Source of the DNA: Candidatus Pollutiaquabacter sp.
GTDB taxonomy: Bacteria; Bacteroidota; Bacteroidia; AKYH767-A; 2013-40CM-41-45
Direction: 5' to 3'
Length of the DNA: 39,447 nt
NCBI GenBank assembly: GCA_947465495.1
Contig: CANIAS010000022.1
Span: 1-39,447 of the forward strand
The position numbers and the translations under genes were made by a program. Positions 19,043 to 29,000 of the stretch are shown here, in pieces. Numbering within the stretch: position 1 is the stretch's first letter; every line of letters begins with the position of its first letter. Under the pieces are notes generated by a model that ran no database searches, was not told the origin of the DNA, and saw only the letters and a list, made by a program, of their open reading frames with translations.

Positions 19043-19922
19043 ATTTAGGAGCCACAACAAGATCCTTGGATCCGGCAGCATATTGATAGAATCCTTGTCC
19101 AGATTTAACACCCAGTTGTCCAGCCATCACCATGTTCACTAGCAAAGGGCATGGTGCATATTTCGGCTGTCCAAAACCATCGTGCAGCACATTTAAGATG
19201 GATAAGCAGACATCCAATCCAATGAAGTCTGCTAACTGAAGTGGTCCCATTGGATGAGCCATACCCAATTTCATCACCGTGTCGATTTCCTCGACACCAG
19301 CAACACCTTCAAACAGGGTGTAAATGGCTTCATTGATCATCGGCATCAAAATACGATTCGCCACAAATCCGGGATAATCATTCACTTCCACAGGAACCTT
19401 GGCCAATTTTCGAGAAAGTTCAAAAACCGTTTGTGTTACTTCGTCGGATGTAGAATATCCGCGGATTACTTCAACCAACTTCATGACAGGTACTGGATTC
19501 ATGAAGTGCATACCAATCACTTGAGTCGGACGTTTGGTCTGCGCAGCAATCTTAGTAATGGATATCGATGACGTGTTGGTGGCAAGTATAGCCGATGCCG
19601 GTGCATGCGCATCCATGTCACGGAAAATTTTACACTTCAGATCTACATTTTCCGTAGCCGCCTCTACAACGAGGTCTGCATTCTTAACGCCTTCCGCCAA
19701 GGAGGTAAAAGTCGTCAAGTTGGATAATGTAGCCGTTTTCTCAGCAGCCGTTATTTTTTCTTTGGCAACCATCCGATCGAGATTCTTACTGATGGTGTCG
19801 ATTGCTTTTTGCAAGGAAGCTTCAGAAACGTCGATGAGCTTGACAGTAAAGCCGGATTGTGCAAAAACGTGAGCGATACCATTACCCATGGTGCCTGCTC
19901 CGATGACGGTGATGTTTTTCAT
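19032..19922 (-). CDS. hbd: 3-hydroxybutyryl-CoA dehydrogenase
   Basis: NAD(P)-dependent dehydrogenase that interconverts 3-hydroxybutyryl-CoA and acetoacetyl-CoA in beta-oxidation or related pathways. The 296-residue frame starts at the ATG giving MKNITVIGAGTMGNGIAHVF, with the dinucleotide loop GAGTMG at 8-13. The catalytic His139 is in MHFMNPVPVMKLVEVIRG, with its Glu partner near 151, and NDYPGFVANRI begins the C-terminal dimer domain. It lies 10 bp behind the sugar transferase gene and is the last gene of a four-gene unit that otherwise looks like surface polysaccharide biosynthesis. The functional link is not evident. Confidence 0.93.
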   Translation of the reverse strand: MKNITVIGAGTMGNGIAHVFAQSGFTVKLIDVSEASLQKAIDTISKNLDRMVAKEKITAAEKTATLSNLTTFTSLAEGVKNADLVVEAATENVDLKCKIFRDMDAHAPASAILATNTSSISITKIAAQTKRPTQVIGMHFMNPVPVMKLVEVIRGYSTSDEVTQTVFELSRKLAKVPVEVNDYPGFVANRILMPMINEAIYTLFEGVAGVEEIDTVMKLGMAHPMGPLQLADFIGLDVCLSILNVLHDGFGQPKYAPCPLLVNMVMAGQLGVKSGQGFYQYAAGSKDLVVAPKFKK

Positions 19923-19932
19923 GATGACTAAT

Positions 19933-21345
19933 TTATTTTCCTTTATGACGAACAATAATCAGTACGGTGTAAATCATGATTTTGAAATCCACCGCCAATG
20001 TCATGTTTTCAATATATATCAAGTCGAATTTCAGACGTTCTACCATCTGTTCGACGTTTTCAGCATATCCGAATTTTACTTGTCCCCACGAGGTGATACC
20101 AGGACGAACTTTATGAAGGTGCCGATAATGCGGCGCCTTTTTCATGATCTGGTCAATGAAATACTGGCGTTCCGGACGTGGACCTACGATGGACATATCG
20201 CCAATAAGTACATTCCAGAATTGTGGAATCTCATCCAATCGGATCTTACGCATCCATTTGCCGAAACGCGTCATTCGTGGATCGTCCTTACTCGATAGTT
20301 GTGGTCCGGCTTTCTCAGCATCCGTACGCATGGAGCGGAACTTATAGATGCGAAATGGTTTCCCGTGCCAACCAATTCGCTCGTGACTGTAAAAAATAGG
20401 CCCTGGCGAAGACAGCAATACTCCAATAGCTGTGAATAGATAGAGTGGGAAGAATAGGATTAGTACGAAAAGAGAAAGTACGATGTCCATCATTCGCTTG
20501 ACACTTTGTTGCCACGTAGGCATCAAGTCCGGGGAAATTTCGATCAGCGGAGCACCGAAAATTGCATTCATCTTGACAGATCCTGAAAGGATATCGTACA
20601 TATCGGGAATGATTCGCACGATAACAGAAGTGTCTTCCAATGCATTAATGACATTTCCAATGCTCACGTGCTCGGAAGATTCTAGCGCAATGATGGCTTC
20701 TTCTACTCGGTATTTTCGAATGATATTGGATAGTTCAGGTACAGTACCCAAATTTTTAAGGTGTGGAGCCAGCAGGTGATCGTTGTTACCATCAATATGT
20801 ACATATCCCACAAAGTAATGCCCCTCCGACTTGAACTCCGTATTTAGTTGATTCAATAAATCAAGTGCTTTCTGATTCGACCCGATCATGACGGTGTTGA
20901 AACCAATTTTACCGTGTTTGATATGACGGATAACACCGGTGGCAAGGATGATTCTGAAAACAGTGGTACAAATGTAATGCAGCGCAAAGAGTGTGAAGAA
21001 GGTGTAATAATAGGTAACGTAAGAGTTGACTGAGTCATCCAATAGCAATGCGAAAAAAATAATCAATACGCCGATTAAGGTTAGCAAGAACGTTTGACCA
21101 ATTTCTTTCAAACGACTTTTGCGAAACACATTAGTATATGCGCCCGTAAGTGCATAGAAAGTGACCCATAGTAATGGAAGTCCCATCCATCCAAGTACGA
21201 ATTTTTCGTCGTGTAGGAAGTGTAGGAAATTATAGTCAGTTAATTCAATCGATGTTTTACGATAATCATAAAACAAGGCCCAGGCAATGGCTGCTGAAAG
21301 CCAGTCAGCCACAATAAATCGTACTGTATAAAAACGCCTGTTCAT
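19933..21345 (-). CDS. Polyprenyl-phosphate sugar-1-phosphate transferase (WcaJ-like)
   Basis: A 470-residue initiating transferase of exopolysaccharide or capsule synthesis that moves a sugar-1-phosphate from a nucleotide sugar onto undecaprenyl phosphate. The N-terminal half has four or five membrane helices (about 8-25, 45-70, 83-103, 112-135) followed by a soluble CoA-binding-like domain (about 145-270). After a membrane hairpin (290-313) the catalytic bacterial sugar transferase domain has SPGPIFYSHERIGWHGKPF, YKFRSMRTDAE, LDEIPQFWNVLIGDMSIVGP and RPER. The start overlaps the upstream lipoprotein stop in TAATG, so translation is coupled. The sugar is unknown; glucose is usual for this subgroup. 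Confidence 0.93.
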   Translation of the reverse strand: MNRRFYTVRFIVADWLSAAIAWALFYDYRKTSIELTDYNFLHFLHDEKFVLGWMGLPLLWVTFYALTGAYTNVFRKSRLKEIGQTFLLTLIGVLIIFFALLLDDSVNSYVTYYYTFFTLFALHYICTTVFRIILATGVIRHIKHGKIGFNTVMIGSNQKALDLLNQLNTEFKSEGHYFVGYVHIDGNNDHLLAPHLKNLGTVPELSNIIRKYRVEEAIIALESSEHVSIGNVINALEDTSVIVRIIPDMYDILSGSVKMNAIFGAPLIEISPDLMPTWQQSVKRMMDIVLSLFVLILFFPLYLFTAIGVLLSSPGPIFYSHERIGWHGKPFRIYKFRSMRTDAEKAGPQLSSKDDPRMTRFGKWMRKIRLDEIPQFWNVLIGDMSIVGPRPERQYFIDQIMKKAPHYRHLHKVRPGITSWGQVKFGYAENVEQMVERLKFDLIYIENMTLAVDFKIMIYTVLIIVRHKGK

Positions 21346-22217
21346 TAATAAAGCACTTTAATATTATCGAAATACAATTGAGCGGATGTATATCCGTAAG
21401 GTAAATTGGAATAGATATACAGCTTGTAGCTGCTGATGTTGGGTCCGATAGCACCAAGATCCCTGAGATTGATAAAGATTTTTTTCCAAACCGAAGAACT
21501 ACGAACATTTAGCAATGGATTCTGGAGTACCGTTCCAGAAGTGGTGGTGATGAAGAGTCCAACCGTAAATTCAGTGTTGCCCTTGTAATTCATTTCAACG
21601 TATGGCGAAGATGTAGACGGCAAAACGAAAGGCAGATCAGTTGCCACTTCAAAGACTGGTTTGTTTTCAGTGATGTTAACAGCTCCAGAAGCTCCTTCAA
21701 ATGCGTTTGTATCGCCCTGAACAGTTAGTTGCAACGGCGCGTTGTCAGTATTCGTTGATACCAAACTCACTCCACCATCATCAAAATCTTCCTTTTGCAA
21801 GAAAACCAAATTGTTAAAGTACCGAACAACCGGTTTAATGGGTGTCGTTACATTGGGCGCAAGAACCACTGTTGTATCGTAGGTAGCTAATTTCATGTAC
21901 GCTGAACGCGTGGCCGAAACTCCATTTTCAATTATGCCTGCGCGCACAGAAATCTTGTGGCTGCCACTGGCTAATACAGGAAAAACAATGGGATTCTCAT
22001 AGGTGCCGAGGTAGTTGTTGTCAATATATACCCAGGAATCCGTATACGTGTATTTTGAACTTCCTTGCACCGGATAGTCGGTTTCAAAAAGAATGGAATC
22101 AATAGACACGTAACCTGGTATCGGTTCGACTGGATTGATGGTATCACATCCCGTCATGACCACTACGATGACTAGCAGCAGCAAGTGAATGGAAGGAAAC
22201 AATCGGAGGGAATACAT
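21345..22217 (-). CDS. Lipoprotein of unknown function in a polysaccharide operon
   Basis: A 290-residue lipoprotein with lipobox VVVMTGCD (Cys24). The segment SWVYIDNNYLGTYENPIVF with a following GSHKISVRAG resembles a PEGA-type beta domain (about 60-100), which is an inference. The C-terminal half (about 130-290) looks like a beta-sandwich with SSSVWKKIFINLRDLG and ends in LYFDNIKVLY, reminiscent of carbohydrate-binding jelly rolls. It starts in a TGATG overlap with the oxidoreductase gene and ends in a TAATG overlap with the sugar transferase gene, so it is locked into this operon. A role in surface polysaccharide handling is plausible but not shown. Confidence 0.8.
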   Translation of the reverse strand: MYSLRLFPSIHLLLLVIVVVMTGCDTINPVEPIPGYVSIDSILFETDYPVQGSSKYTYTDSWVYIDNNYLGTYENPIVFPVLASGSHKISVRAGIIENGVSATRSAYMKLATYDTTVVLAPNVTTPIKPVVRYFNNLVFLQKEDFDDGGVSLVSTNTDNAPLQLTVQGDTNAFEGASGAVNITENKPVFEVATDLPFVLPSTSSPYVEMNYKGNTEFTVGLFITTTSGTVLQNPLLNVRSSSVWKKIFINLRDLGAIGPNISSYKLYIYSNLPYGYTSAQLYFDNIKVLY

Positions 22218-23203
22218 CAGGCGAGAATATTCAAGGATGCTTGAATTTTTTCATTGATTTGATGAGCAACCTCCAATGCAGCCATTCCTGCTTCGGCAGT
22301 GACAGCTGTTTGTTCATCATTCATGATAGCGTCAGCAAAAAGTTCCAGTTCCATGCCGATAGCATTGGTATCGGAAACATTGAGCTGATCGAAATAAATT
22401 AGTTTTTTTCCTTTACCAGCACCTAATTCGATGGATACATCCAACGGACCAGGTTCGCCTTCGAGGTTTTTCAACCGCACAACTTCCGTTTTCTTTTTGA
22501 AGAAATCGACGGAGATGTAGGCATCCCGTTGGAAGACGCGTGTTTTACGCATATTTTTCAACGAGATCCTGCTTGAGGTAAGGTTAGCTACGCATCCGCT
22601 GGCAAATTCAATGCGAGCATTGGCAATATCCGGAGTATCACTCACGACGGCTACACCGCTGGCACTTATTTTACGTACATCTGATTTAACAACACTTAAG
22701 ACGATGTCGATATCATGAATCATTAGGTCGTGTACAACAGATACATCCGTTCCACGCGGATTGAATTCAGCCAATCGGTGTGTCTCAATAAATAGCGGAT
22801 GGTTGAAATAGGGAAGTGCAGCTATAAATGCAGGATTAAAACGCTCCACATGACCAACTTGCGCTTTAATGCGAGCTTCGTTTACTAAAGAAACCAGCTT
22901 CTTCGCTTCATCGACCGTATGCGTAATTGGTTTTTCAATGAAAATATGCTTGGAAGACCTAACAGCCATTTTAGCATATTCGAAATGATACAAAGTCGGC
23001 GTGACAATATCAATGGCATCACAAGCATCGAGTAGATCGTCGACCTGATCGAAGGCGAGTACCCCGTATTCCTCGGCAACCTTAGCTGCCTGCACAGGGT
23101 CAGCGTCGTAAAATCCGATCAAACGGAATTTTTGACTCTGTTTGAGCAATTTAATATGAATTTTGCCTAAGTGGCCTGCGCCAATGACGCCTATGTTAAC
23201 CAT
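22217..23203 (-). CDS. Gfo/Idh/MocA-family oxidoreductase
   Basis: A 328-residue NAD(P)-dependent sugar oxidoreductase. The Rossmann loop is in VNIGVIGAGHLGKIHIKLLK (about 2-21). The family Lys is in FIEKPITHTVDEAKKLV (about 93-109), and the C-terminal domain has VVHDLMIHDIDIVLSVV with candidate active-site His and Asp. Enzymes of this family modify nucleotide sugars and are common in polysaccharide loci. It is the first gene of the unit leading to the lipoprotein and sugar transferase, and its stop overlaps the next start in TGATG. The substrate cannot be assigned. Confidence 0.9.
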   Translation of the reverse strand: MVNIGVIGAGHLGKIHIKLLKQSQKFRLIGFYDADPVQAAKVAEEYGVLAFDQVDDLLDACDAIDIVTPTLYHFEYAKMAVRSSKHIFIEKPITHTVDEAKKLVSLVNEARIKAQVGHVERFNPAFIAALPYFNHPLFIETHRLAEFNPRGTDVSVVHDLMIHDIDIVLSVVKSDVRKISASGVAVVSDTPDIANARIEFASGCVANLTSSRISLKNMRKTRVFQRDAYISVDFFKKKTEVVRLKNLEGEPGPLDVSIELGAGKGKKLIYFDQLNVSDTNAIGMELELFADAIMNDEQTAVTAEAGMAALEVAHQINEKIQASLNILA

Positions 23204-23227
23204 CTGAAATAGTGCTATTTCGGAGCG

Positions 23228-23235
23228 CGAAGGTA
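23228..23235 (-). promoter_or_regulatory. Putative -7 box of the oxidoreductase operon
   Basis: The minus strand reads TACCTTCG, one mismatch from TAnnTTTG, 24 nt before the ATG. It lies in the gap shared with the divergent pcm gene. Confidence 0.3.
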
Positions 23236-23335
23236 AGCATTCAAAGAATGTGATAAAAGCCCATCAAACGAGCTGTTAACGTCATTTTGTTCATTATTTG
23301 AGGGTAGTACGAGGGGCTGTTCTCACTAATCCGAG

Positions 23336-23343
23336 TTCCTTTG
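23336..23343 (+). promoter_or_regulatory. Putative -7 box of pcm
   Basis: TTCCTTTG, one mismatch from TAnnTTTG, with only six bases before the ATG at 23350. If used, the mRNA would have almost no leader. Confidence 0.35.
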
Positions 23344-23349
23344 TGCTCT

Positions 23350-24081
23350 ATGACAATCGTACACCAAGAAGATTCTTTCAAGCATCAGGGCATGCGTCGT
23401 AAAATGCTGGAAGTCATGCAGGAAAAAGAAAAATACGATCCCGCTGTAATAGAGGCCATGATGAAGGTTCCGCGGCATTTTTTTCTGGATCCGATTTTTG
23501 TACAACAAGCTTATTCAGACATCGCTTTTCAAATTGGTGCCGGACAGACGATTTCTCAGCCGTCTACCGTGGCCTATCAGTCTACTCTGCTGGAAGTGAA
23601 AAAAGGGGATAAAGTACTGGAAGTAGGCACTGGTAGTGGTTACCAAACGTGCGTACTTCTTGCCTTGGGGGCAAAAGTATTTACCATTGAACGTCAGCAA
23701 GAACTCTTCGATAAAACCTCTGATTTTTTACCTAAAATCGGATATTCAGCCAAGTTCTATTATGGTGATGGTTACAAAGGACTACCAACCTATGGTCCTT
23801 TTGATAAAATCATTGTGACCTGTGGAGCACCTTTTATTCCGCCTGCTTTGCTTACACAACTAAAGCCTGGAGGTAGTATGATTGTCCCGGTTGGAGATGG
23901 AAAGGTGCAAATGATGACACGCATCGTACGCAAGGCCACCGATTCCACGTTACCCGATCGGCGATCCATTTATAGTCGTCCGACAGCTGAAATAGATTCC
24001 TTTCGTCACGAGGACATCGAATTTACCAGAGAAATTTTGAAGTCGTGTAGCTTCGTTCCCATGTTGGCGGATAAGGCTTGA
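23350..24081 (+). CDS. pcm: Protein-L-isoaspartate O-methyltransferase
   Basis: S-adenosylmethionine-dependent repair enzyme that methylates isoaspartyl residues in damaged proteins. The 243-residue frame starts at the ATG giving MTIVHQEDSF; a TTG three codons upstream is an unlikely start. Typical motifs are VPRHFFLDPIF, AFQIGAGQTISQPSTVAYQS (substrate and SAM region) and the SAM-binding loop VLEVGTGSGYQT, then IIVTCGAPFIPPALLTQLKP. Length is a little above the usual 210 because of the extended C-terminus (RRSIYSRPTAEIDS and onward). It stands alone, 18 bp from the convergent lipoprotein gene. Confidence 0.94.
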   Translation: MTIVHQEDSFKHQGMRRKMLEVMQEKEKYDPAVIEAMMKVPRHFFLDPIFVQQAYSDIAFQIGAGQTISQPSTVAYQSTLLEVKKGDKVLEVGTGSGYQTCVLLALGAKVFTIERQQELFDKTSDFLPKIGYSAKFYYGDGYKGLPTYGPFDKIIVTCGAPFIPPALLTQLKPGGSMIVPVGDGKVQMMTRIVRKATDSTLPDRRSIYSRPTAEIDSFRHEDIEFTREILKSCSFVPMLADKA

Positions 24082-24099
24082 TATTGTTTTTATAACATC

Positions 24100-24564
24100 T
24101 CAATGTAAATTGATCTTATTCAGCCGTCCCAAGCGTGCAGTAACTTTTACTTTCGTCACTCGATAAATAAAACCAATTCCAAGAAAAGGGCGAACAATTT
24201 TAGTTTCATATTGTGGATAGAATACCACATCGTACCCGGGATTGTCTTGCATTAACTCATACAAGGCGTAATTGGATGTTTGATCAAAAACATATCCACC
24301 AATTACAGGAATCATAGCAACACTGATGTTTGATGCACTGCCACCAATTGAGCCAGTTTTCTTGGTGAAAATGCGAGCCCAATCAATCAGAATAATTCGT
24401 GTGCTAGTTGCTTCTGCGATCAATTGATCGGACAAGGTGAAATCACTTTTCTCAAGATTCAACCTGATATCAGGTTCCCGCATGGATTTGTGAATTGAAG
24501 TGCAGGAAAACAAAAGCAACGAATAAAGTACAATAAAACAGACGTTAAGTGTATTTATTTTCAT
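24100..24564 (-). CDS. Small lipoprotein of unknown function
   Basis: A 154-residue lipoprotein with signal peptide ending in LLLFSC (Cys21). The mature part has a predicted strand region (KSDFTLSDQLIAEATSTRI), a Gly/Ser-rich central stretch (GSIGGSASNISVAMIPVIGG) and a conserved-looking end (NPGYDVVFYPQYETKI, then GIGFIYRVTKVKVTARLG). Similar small lipoproteins occur in Bacteroidota, but I cannot name the family. It follows the SusC/SusD pair on the same strand, but a strong terminator lies between, so it probably has its own promoter. It ends 18 bp from the convergent pcm gene. Confidence 0.75.
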   Translation of the reverse strand: MKINTLNVCFIVLYSLLLFSCTSIHKSMREPDIRLNLEKSDFTLSDQLIAEATSTRIILIDWARIFTKKTGSIGGSASNISVAMIPVIGGYVFDQTSNYALYELMQDNPGYDVVFYPQYETKIVRPFLGIGFIYRVTKVKVTARLGRLNKINLH

Positions 24565-24600
24565 AGTAGAATAATTTTTAAATCATCACAATAATACATA

Positions 24601-24635
24601 AAAAAAAGCTGCCCCATATAGAGGCAGCTTTTTTT
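24601..24635. terminator. Bidirectional rho-independent terminator after the SusD-like gene
   Basis: A perfect inverted repeat: seven A, GCTGCC, a 9-nt loop, then GGCAGC and seven T. It works in either direction and lies 18 bp after the SusD-like stop, closing the susCD transcript. Confidence 0.88.
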
Positions 24636-24652
24636 GTACAAATCGTACTGGA

Positions 24653-26053
24653 TCAATTATCCCACCACAGGCGCGGATTGAACAGAGAACTGTTACTGTT
24701 CGCGGAGTTAGGATTGTTTTGACGTTCACTGATTGGATAGATATAGCGACGAGGAATCTCATCACCAGTAACGTTTCCGGCATTCGGTGTTAGGTTCGGG
24801 AAACCTGTACGTCTCCAGTCGTTATAGGACTCAGGCTGCAGGTAATTAGCCATGTATTTCTGGAAGATAATAAGTCCCAGTTTTTGCTGCGTCGTTCCGC
24901 CCCAAATTACGTTAGCAGATTGGTAGGCAGCATCGTCGGCCGGATCTACACCCAACTTGGACATGCTGGCCGAAACTGCTTCGTGCAACGCTGATTCAGC
25001 ACCTGCGTCGTCACCGGTCCACAATTTGGCTTCAGCTTCGATGAACTTCTGTTCGTGATAGGTAAACAGTGCTACAGGAGCGCCATCAGCCATGTAGAAA
25101 GCAGAAGGGAAACCAGGTGCATAATAATCACCGTTTACATCGATCATCTTACCGAAGCGAGGATCGTTCAACGCTTGCATGGTATCAGTATGGAAACAAC
25201 CAATACCATAGTAGTAATCCAACGTTGAATACGAGATGTCAGCACGCTGATCAATGTATTGGAACCATGGGTTCTGGTACTCTGTACCAAAGTAGAATTC
25301 GGCATCGTCACCTGAACCTGTCAAAGCGCCAGCACTTAATGCAGCCAATGCTGCTGCTCCTGCTGAAGCACCATTGATTTTGGTTGTGTGAATGGCCAAA
25401 CGTGCAGTCAAGCCATTGGCCAATTGCTTCCACTTCGCCAAGTCGCCACCATAGATCAGATCATCTACTCCTGGTGAGAGGATGTCATCAGCGGTGTTGT
25501 CAAGATCAGCCATACCCTGTGACAACAAATTTGGAAGCGTTGTCGTGTAGAGCTCTTGCTGACTGTCGTACTTCGGCGTGAGATTATCATTGCCTTGGAA
25601 TGCTTGAGAATATGGAACATCACCGAACATGTCGGTCATCATACTCAAGGAATAAGCCATGGTAATGCGGGCAATGCCACGATAAGCATTGTATGATCCC
25701 TCGGCTGCATTAGCCTTCTGAATAATCCGGTTCAAGTCGGCCATGTTACCGGAGTACATGTTATTCCACAGATTGTCAAAATCACTTTCTGTAAAGGAAT
25801 ACTGGTTGTACCCGAAAAACTGACGGTAGGCACCGGTTACATTCTGATCCAACACTCCATTGTACCGAGCAATATCACCGCCTAACGTGTAGGCTAATGA
25901 GGCACTGGTAGAAGGAAGGAGGATATTGACCGGAACGTCGGACGGCTGGTTATTATTTACGTTGACATCCTTGAAATCCTTCTCACAGGATGTCATGAAT
26001 GCGACTGACGATATCAGTAGCATTCCGCTGACGATTTTATTGATTCTTTTCAT
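24653..26053 (-). CDS. SusD/RagB-family surface lipoprotein (SusD-like_2 type)
   Basis: Outer-membrane lipoprotein that forms the lid of a SusC-type importer and captures nutrients. The lipobox VAFMTSC puts the lipidated Cys at residue 23 when the ATG at 26053 is used; an ATG two codons upstream gives the same signal. The chain of about 466 residues is helix-rich, with YRGIARITMAYSLSMMTDMF, ADLDNTADDILSPGVDDLIY and LAKWKQLANGLTARLAIHTT as TPR-like helices. Its end (IPRRYIYPISERQNNPNSAN and the terminal WWDN) fits the SusD-like_2 subgroup. It lies 33 bp behind the SusC gene. No glycosidase, peptidase or sigma/anti-sigma pair is nearby, so the substrate is open. Confidence 0.92.
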   Translation of the reverse strand: MKRINKIVSGMLLISSVAFMTSCEKDFKDVNVNNNQPSDVPVNILLPSTSASLAYTLGGDIARYNGVLDQNVTGAYRQFFGYNQYSFTESDFDNLWNNMYSGNMADLNRIIQKANAAEGSYNAYRGIARITMAYSLSMMTDMFGDVPYSQAFQGNDNLTPKYDSQQELYTTTLPNLLSQGMADLDNTADDILSPGVDDLIYGGDLAKWKQLANGLTARLAIHTTKINGASAGAAALAALSAGALTGSGDDAEFYFGTEYQNPWFQYIDQRADISYSTLDYYYGIGCFHTDTMQALNDPRFGKMIDVNGDYYAPGFPSAFYMADGAPVALFTYHEQKFIEAEAKLWTGDDAGAESALHEAVSASMSKLGVDPADDAAYQSANVIWGGTTQQKLGLIIFQKYMANYLQPESYNDWRRTGFPNLTPNAGNVTGDEIPRRYIYPISERQNNPNSANSNSSLFNPRLWWDN

Positions 26054-26086
26054 GAACATTTGTTTTTAAAATTACCGTTTGAAGGA

Positions 26087-29000
26087 TTAAAGGGTGACAC
26101 GGACGCTGAATCCATAGCTCTTCGTACCAGGCATGTTGAAGTAATCCATACCCAAACTGTTGCTAGCTCCAGTCAAGCTGGTTTCTGGATCAACACCTGT
26201 ATAATCGGTTTTGAGCCATAGATTGCGGCCAATAACTGATACATCGATGCTTCCGAACGGAGTGCCTTTCAACCATTTTTTATCCAGTGAATACGATAGT
26301 GAAAGTTCGCGAAGACGGATAAATGATCCATCCTCAACGAATGGTTCTGCTGGTCCACTGAAGCCACTTCCAATACCCTGATAATACGACTGATCCAACG
26401 TAGCGGAAGTTGTGTTAGGGTCTGATGTAATCACAAGGTTGTTGTCAGCATCGTAGTAGCCGTTAACGCCTTGGAACACCGTAGTGCTTCCACGGTTTTC
26501 TGTTTCAGCGGCACGTCCAAAGAAGACAAGCGCTCCACGTGTGCCATTCCAAATGTCTCCACCCTGACGGATGTCGAACAAGGTATTCAATGTGAAGTTC
26601 TTATAGGTAAACGTATTGGTAATACCCATCAACCAATCTGGATTTGGATTACCAATGATACCTGTTTGATCGTCTTGAACAGGCAAGCCGTCCACTATAA
26701 CCAGATTGCCATTACCATCGCGAACGAAGCGTCCGCCATAGATCTGACCATACGGTTGACCAGCGACTGCATAAATAGCTGATCCTTCGAAACCACCAAG
26801 GAACAATTCATTAACGCCATCCGCCAGTGCAAGAACCTTATTGCGATTACGTGAATAGTTCATGCCGATGTCCCATTGGAAATCTTTCAACTTCACAGGA
26901 GTTGCATACAGCATGATTTCCCATCCTTTGTTTTCCATGCTACCCGCATTCTTGATCTGTGCCTGATAGCCGGTTGAACCAGCAATAGGAACAGCCAGAA
27001 TTTGGTCTTCAGACGTAGACTTGTAATAGGTAATGTCAACTCCTATACGGTTGTCGAGGAATTTTAAATCAGCACCAACTTCAAACGACTTGGTCTTCTC
27101 AGGCTTCAAGCCTGGGTTACCCAATACATTATCAATGGTATAACCGGAAAGTCCATTAAGTGGGAAGCTGATACCAGAAGTCCAACCATCATTAACAGTT
27201 GCTGATCCATAGTAGTTCTGCAAGACATACAATGGAGCGTCTTTACCTACAATAGCATAGGACATACGAACTTTACCATATGTGAAGTACTTGTTCTGAA
27301 GATCCATGGTCTCAGAGAATACCCAGCCAAGAGCGGCAGAAGGGTAGAAGAAGGTGTTATCGTCAGTTGGCAGTGTAGAAGAAGACTCCGAACGACCTGT
27401 CAATTCGAGGAACACCTGATCACGCCATGCTAAACGACCTTGTCCGTAAAATGCACGGGTCTGGTAGTTGTATTCAGATTGACGTGAAATGACTGAAGAG
27501 GCATTTGAAATATTATAGAAATCAGGGAAGTTTAAGATATCGCCCTGTACATAATTGTAATTCTTATAATAGCGGAAAGAGTTATGACCTAAGGTAATCG
27601 ACCCTTTAAGTTCATCCGTAAAGTCTTTCTTAGCATTCACAATCAGGTCTTGGTTCAAATGACGATAGAAAATGTCTTGGTTGTACACTTGTCCATCAGG
27701 ATTTGCACCAGAGCCAATTGCAAACTGCTGATTACGGCGATCGTTGTAGAAATCCAAACCAACACGGTAAGTTACATCCAACCAATCGTACACTTGATAA
27801 TTGGCCTGCACTGAACTGATCAAACGGTTGACTTCATCTTTAAACGGATTCTGGTTGATGGTCCAATATGGATTATCATATCCAACACCGCCGCGGTAGT
27901 TACGCTGACGACCGTCGGAAAGGATATACGCGCTAGAAGCTTCAGGATCATCATTTCCATTGGAATTGTCAAATGAAACAGGAGTACGAAGCAAGTCAAG
28001 CATCAAACCTGAAAGATTAGAACCTTGCTGAACACGACGACCTCCAGAATTGGAATAGGTGAAAGAACCCGTGGCAGAAAGTTTCTTTGACAAAGCACTT
28101 GTTCCAGCCAAAGCCAAAGTGTTACGTGTGAAATCTGAGGTTGGAACTACACCGTTGTCCTTTACACGAGAGTAAGAAACACGGAAGGTGTTACGATCGT
28201 CGCCACCAGAAAGTGAAACGTTGTTCTCGATGGCGAAACCTGTGCGGTAGAACTGATCCAGGTTATCAAAAGGCGTCATCTTGATTGCACCAGGAGTAGT
28301 ATCTGCTCTTGCTGAACCAATCATCTGTCCGTTTGCATTGAAAAGACTTGCCTGTGACGGATCCCAATAAGTGGTATCCACAGATGGTCCCCAAGAACCA
28401 GAAGTTGAACTTTCATAGCTACGGTAATTATTTCCGGTACCTTTTACCCATTGATCTTGCAGGTCAGGTAGTTTGTTAACCTGGCTCCAATTGAACTTGG
28501 TGCCTAATGTTACACTAACTCCACCGCCTTGACGGCCTTTACCTTTTTTAGTGGTAATGATTAAAGCGCCATTAGCAGCATTGATACCATACAGGGCAGT
28601 TGCAGATGGTCCTTTCAACACGTTGATAGATTCGATGTCGTCAGGGTTGATGTCAATTGCACGGTTGGAGTTGTTGACACTTTCCAAGAGATTGTTTCCG
28701 CCATTGTCTGGATTTCCGGAAGCATCGTAGGAATTATCAATAGGTACACCATCAATGATGATCAACGGACTGTTGTCACCCGTAATGGAAGTTACTCCGC
28801 GAAGACGAACACTAACAGAAGCACCAGGTGTTCCTGCAGTTGTGGTAATCTGCGCACCGGCAACTTTACCAGCAAGAGCCGATAAGGTATTGGTCTGACC
28901 TGCTTTTGTCAGATTATCACCCGATACGGTTTGCGTGGAATATCCCACTGCCTTTTTCTCCTGCTTAATACCAATGGCAGAAACTACCATTTCTTGCAGC

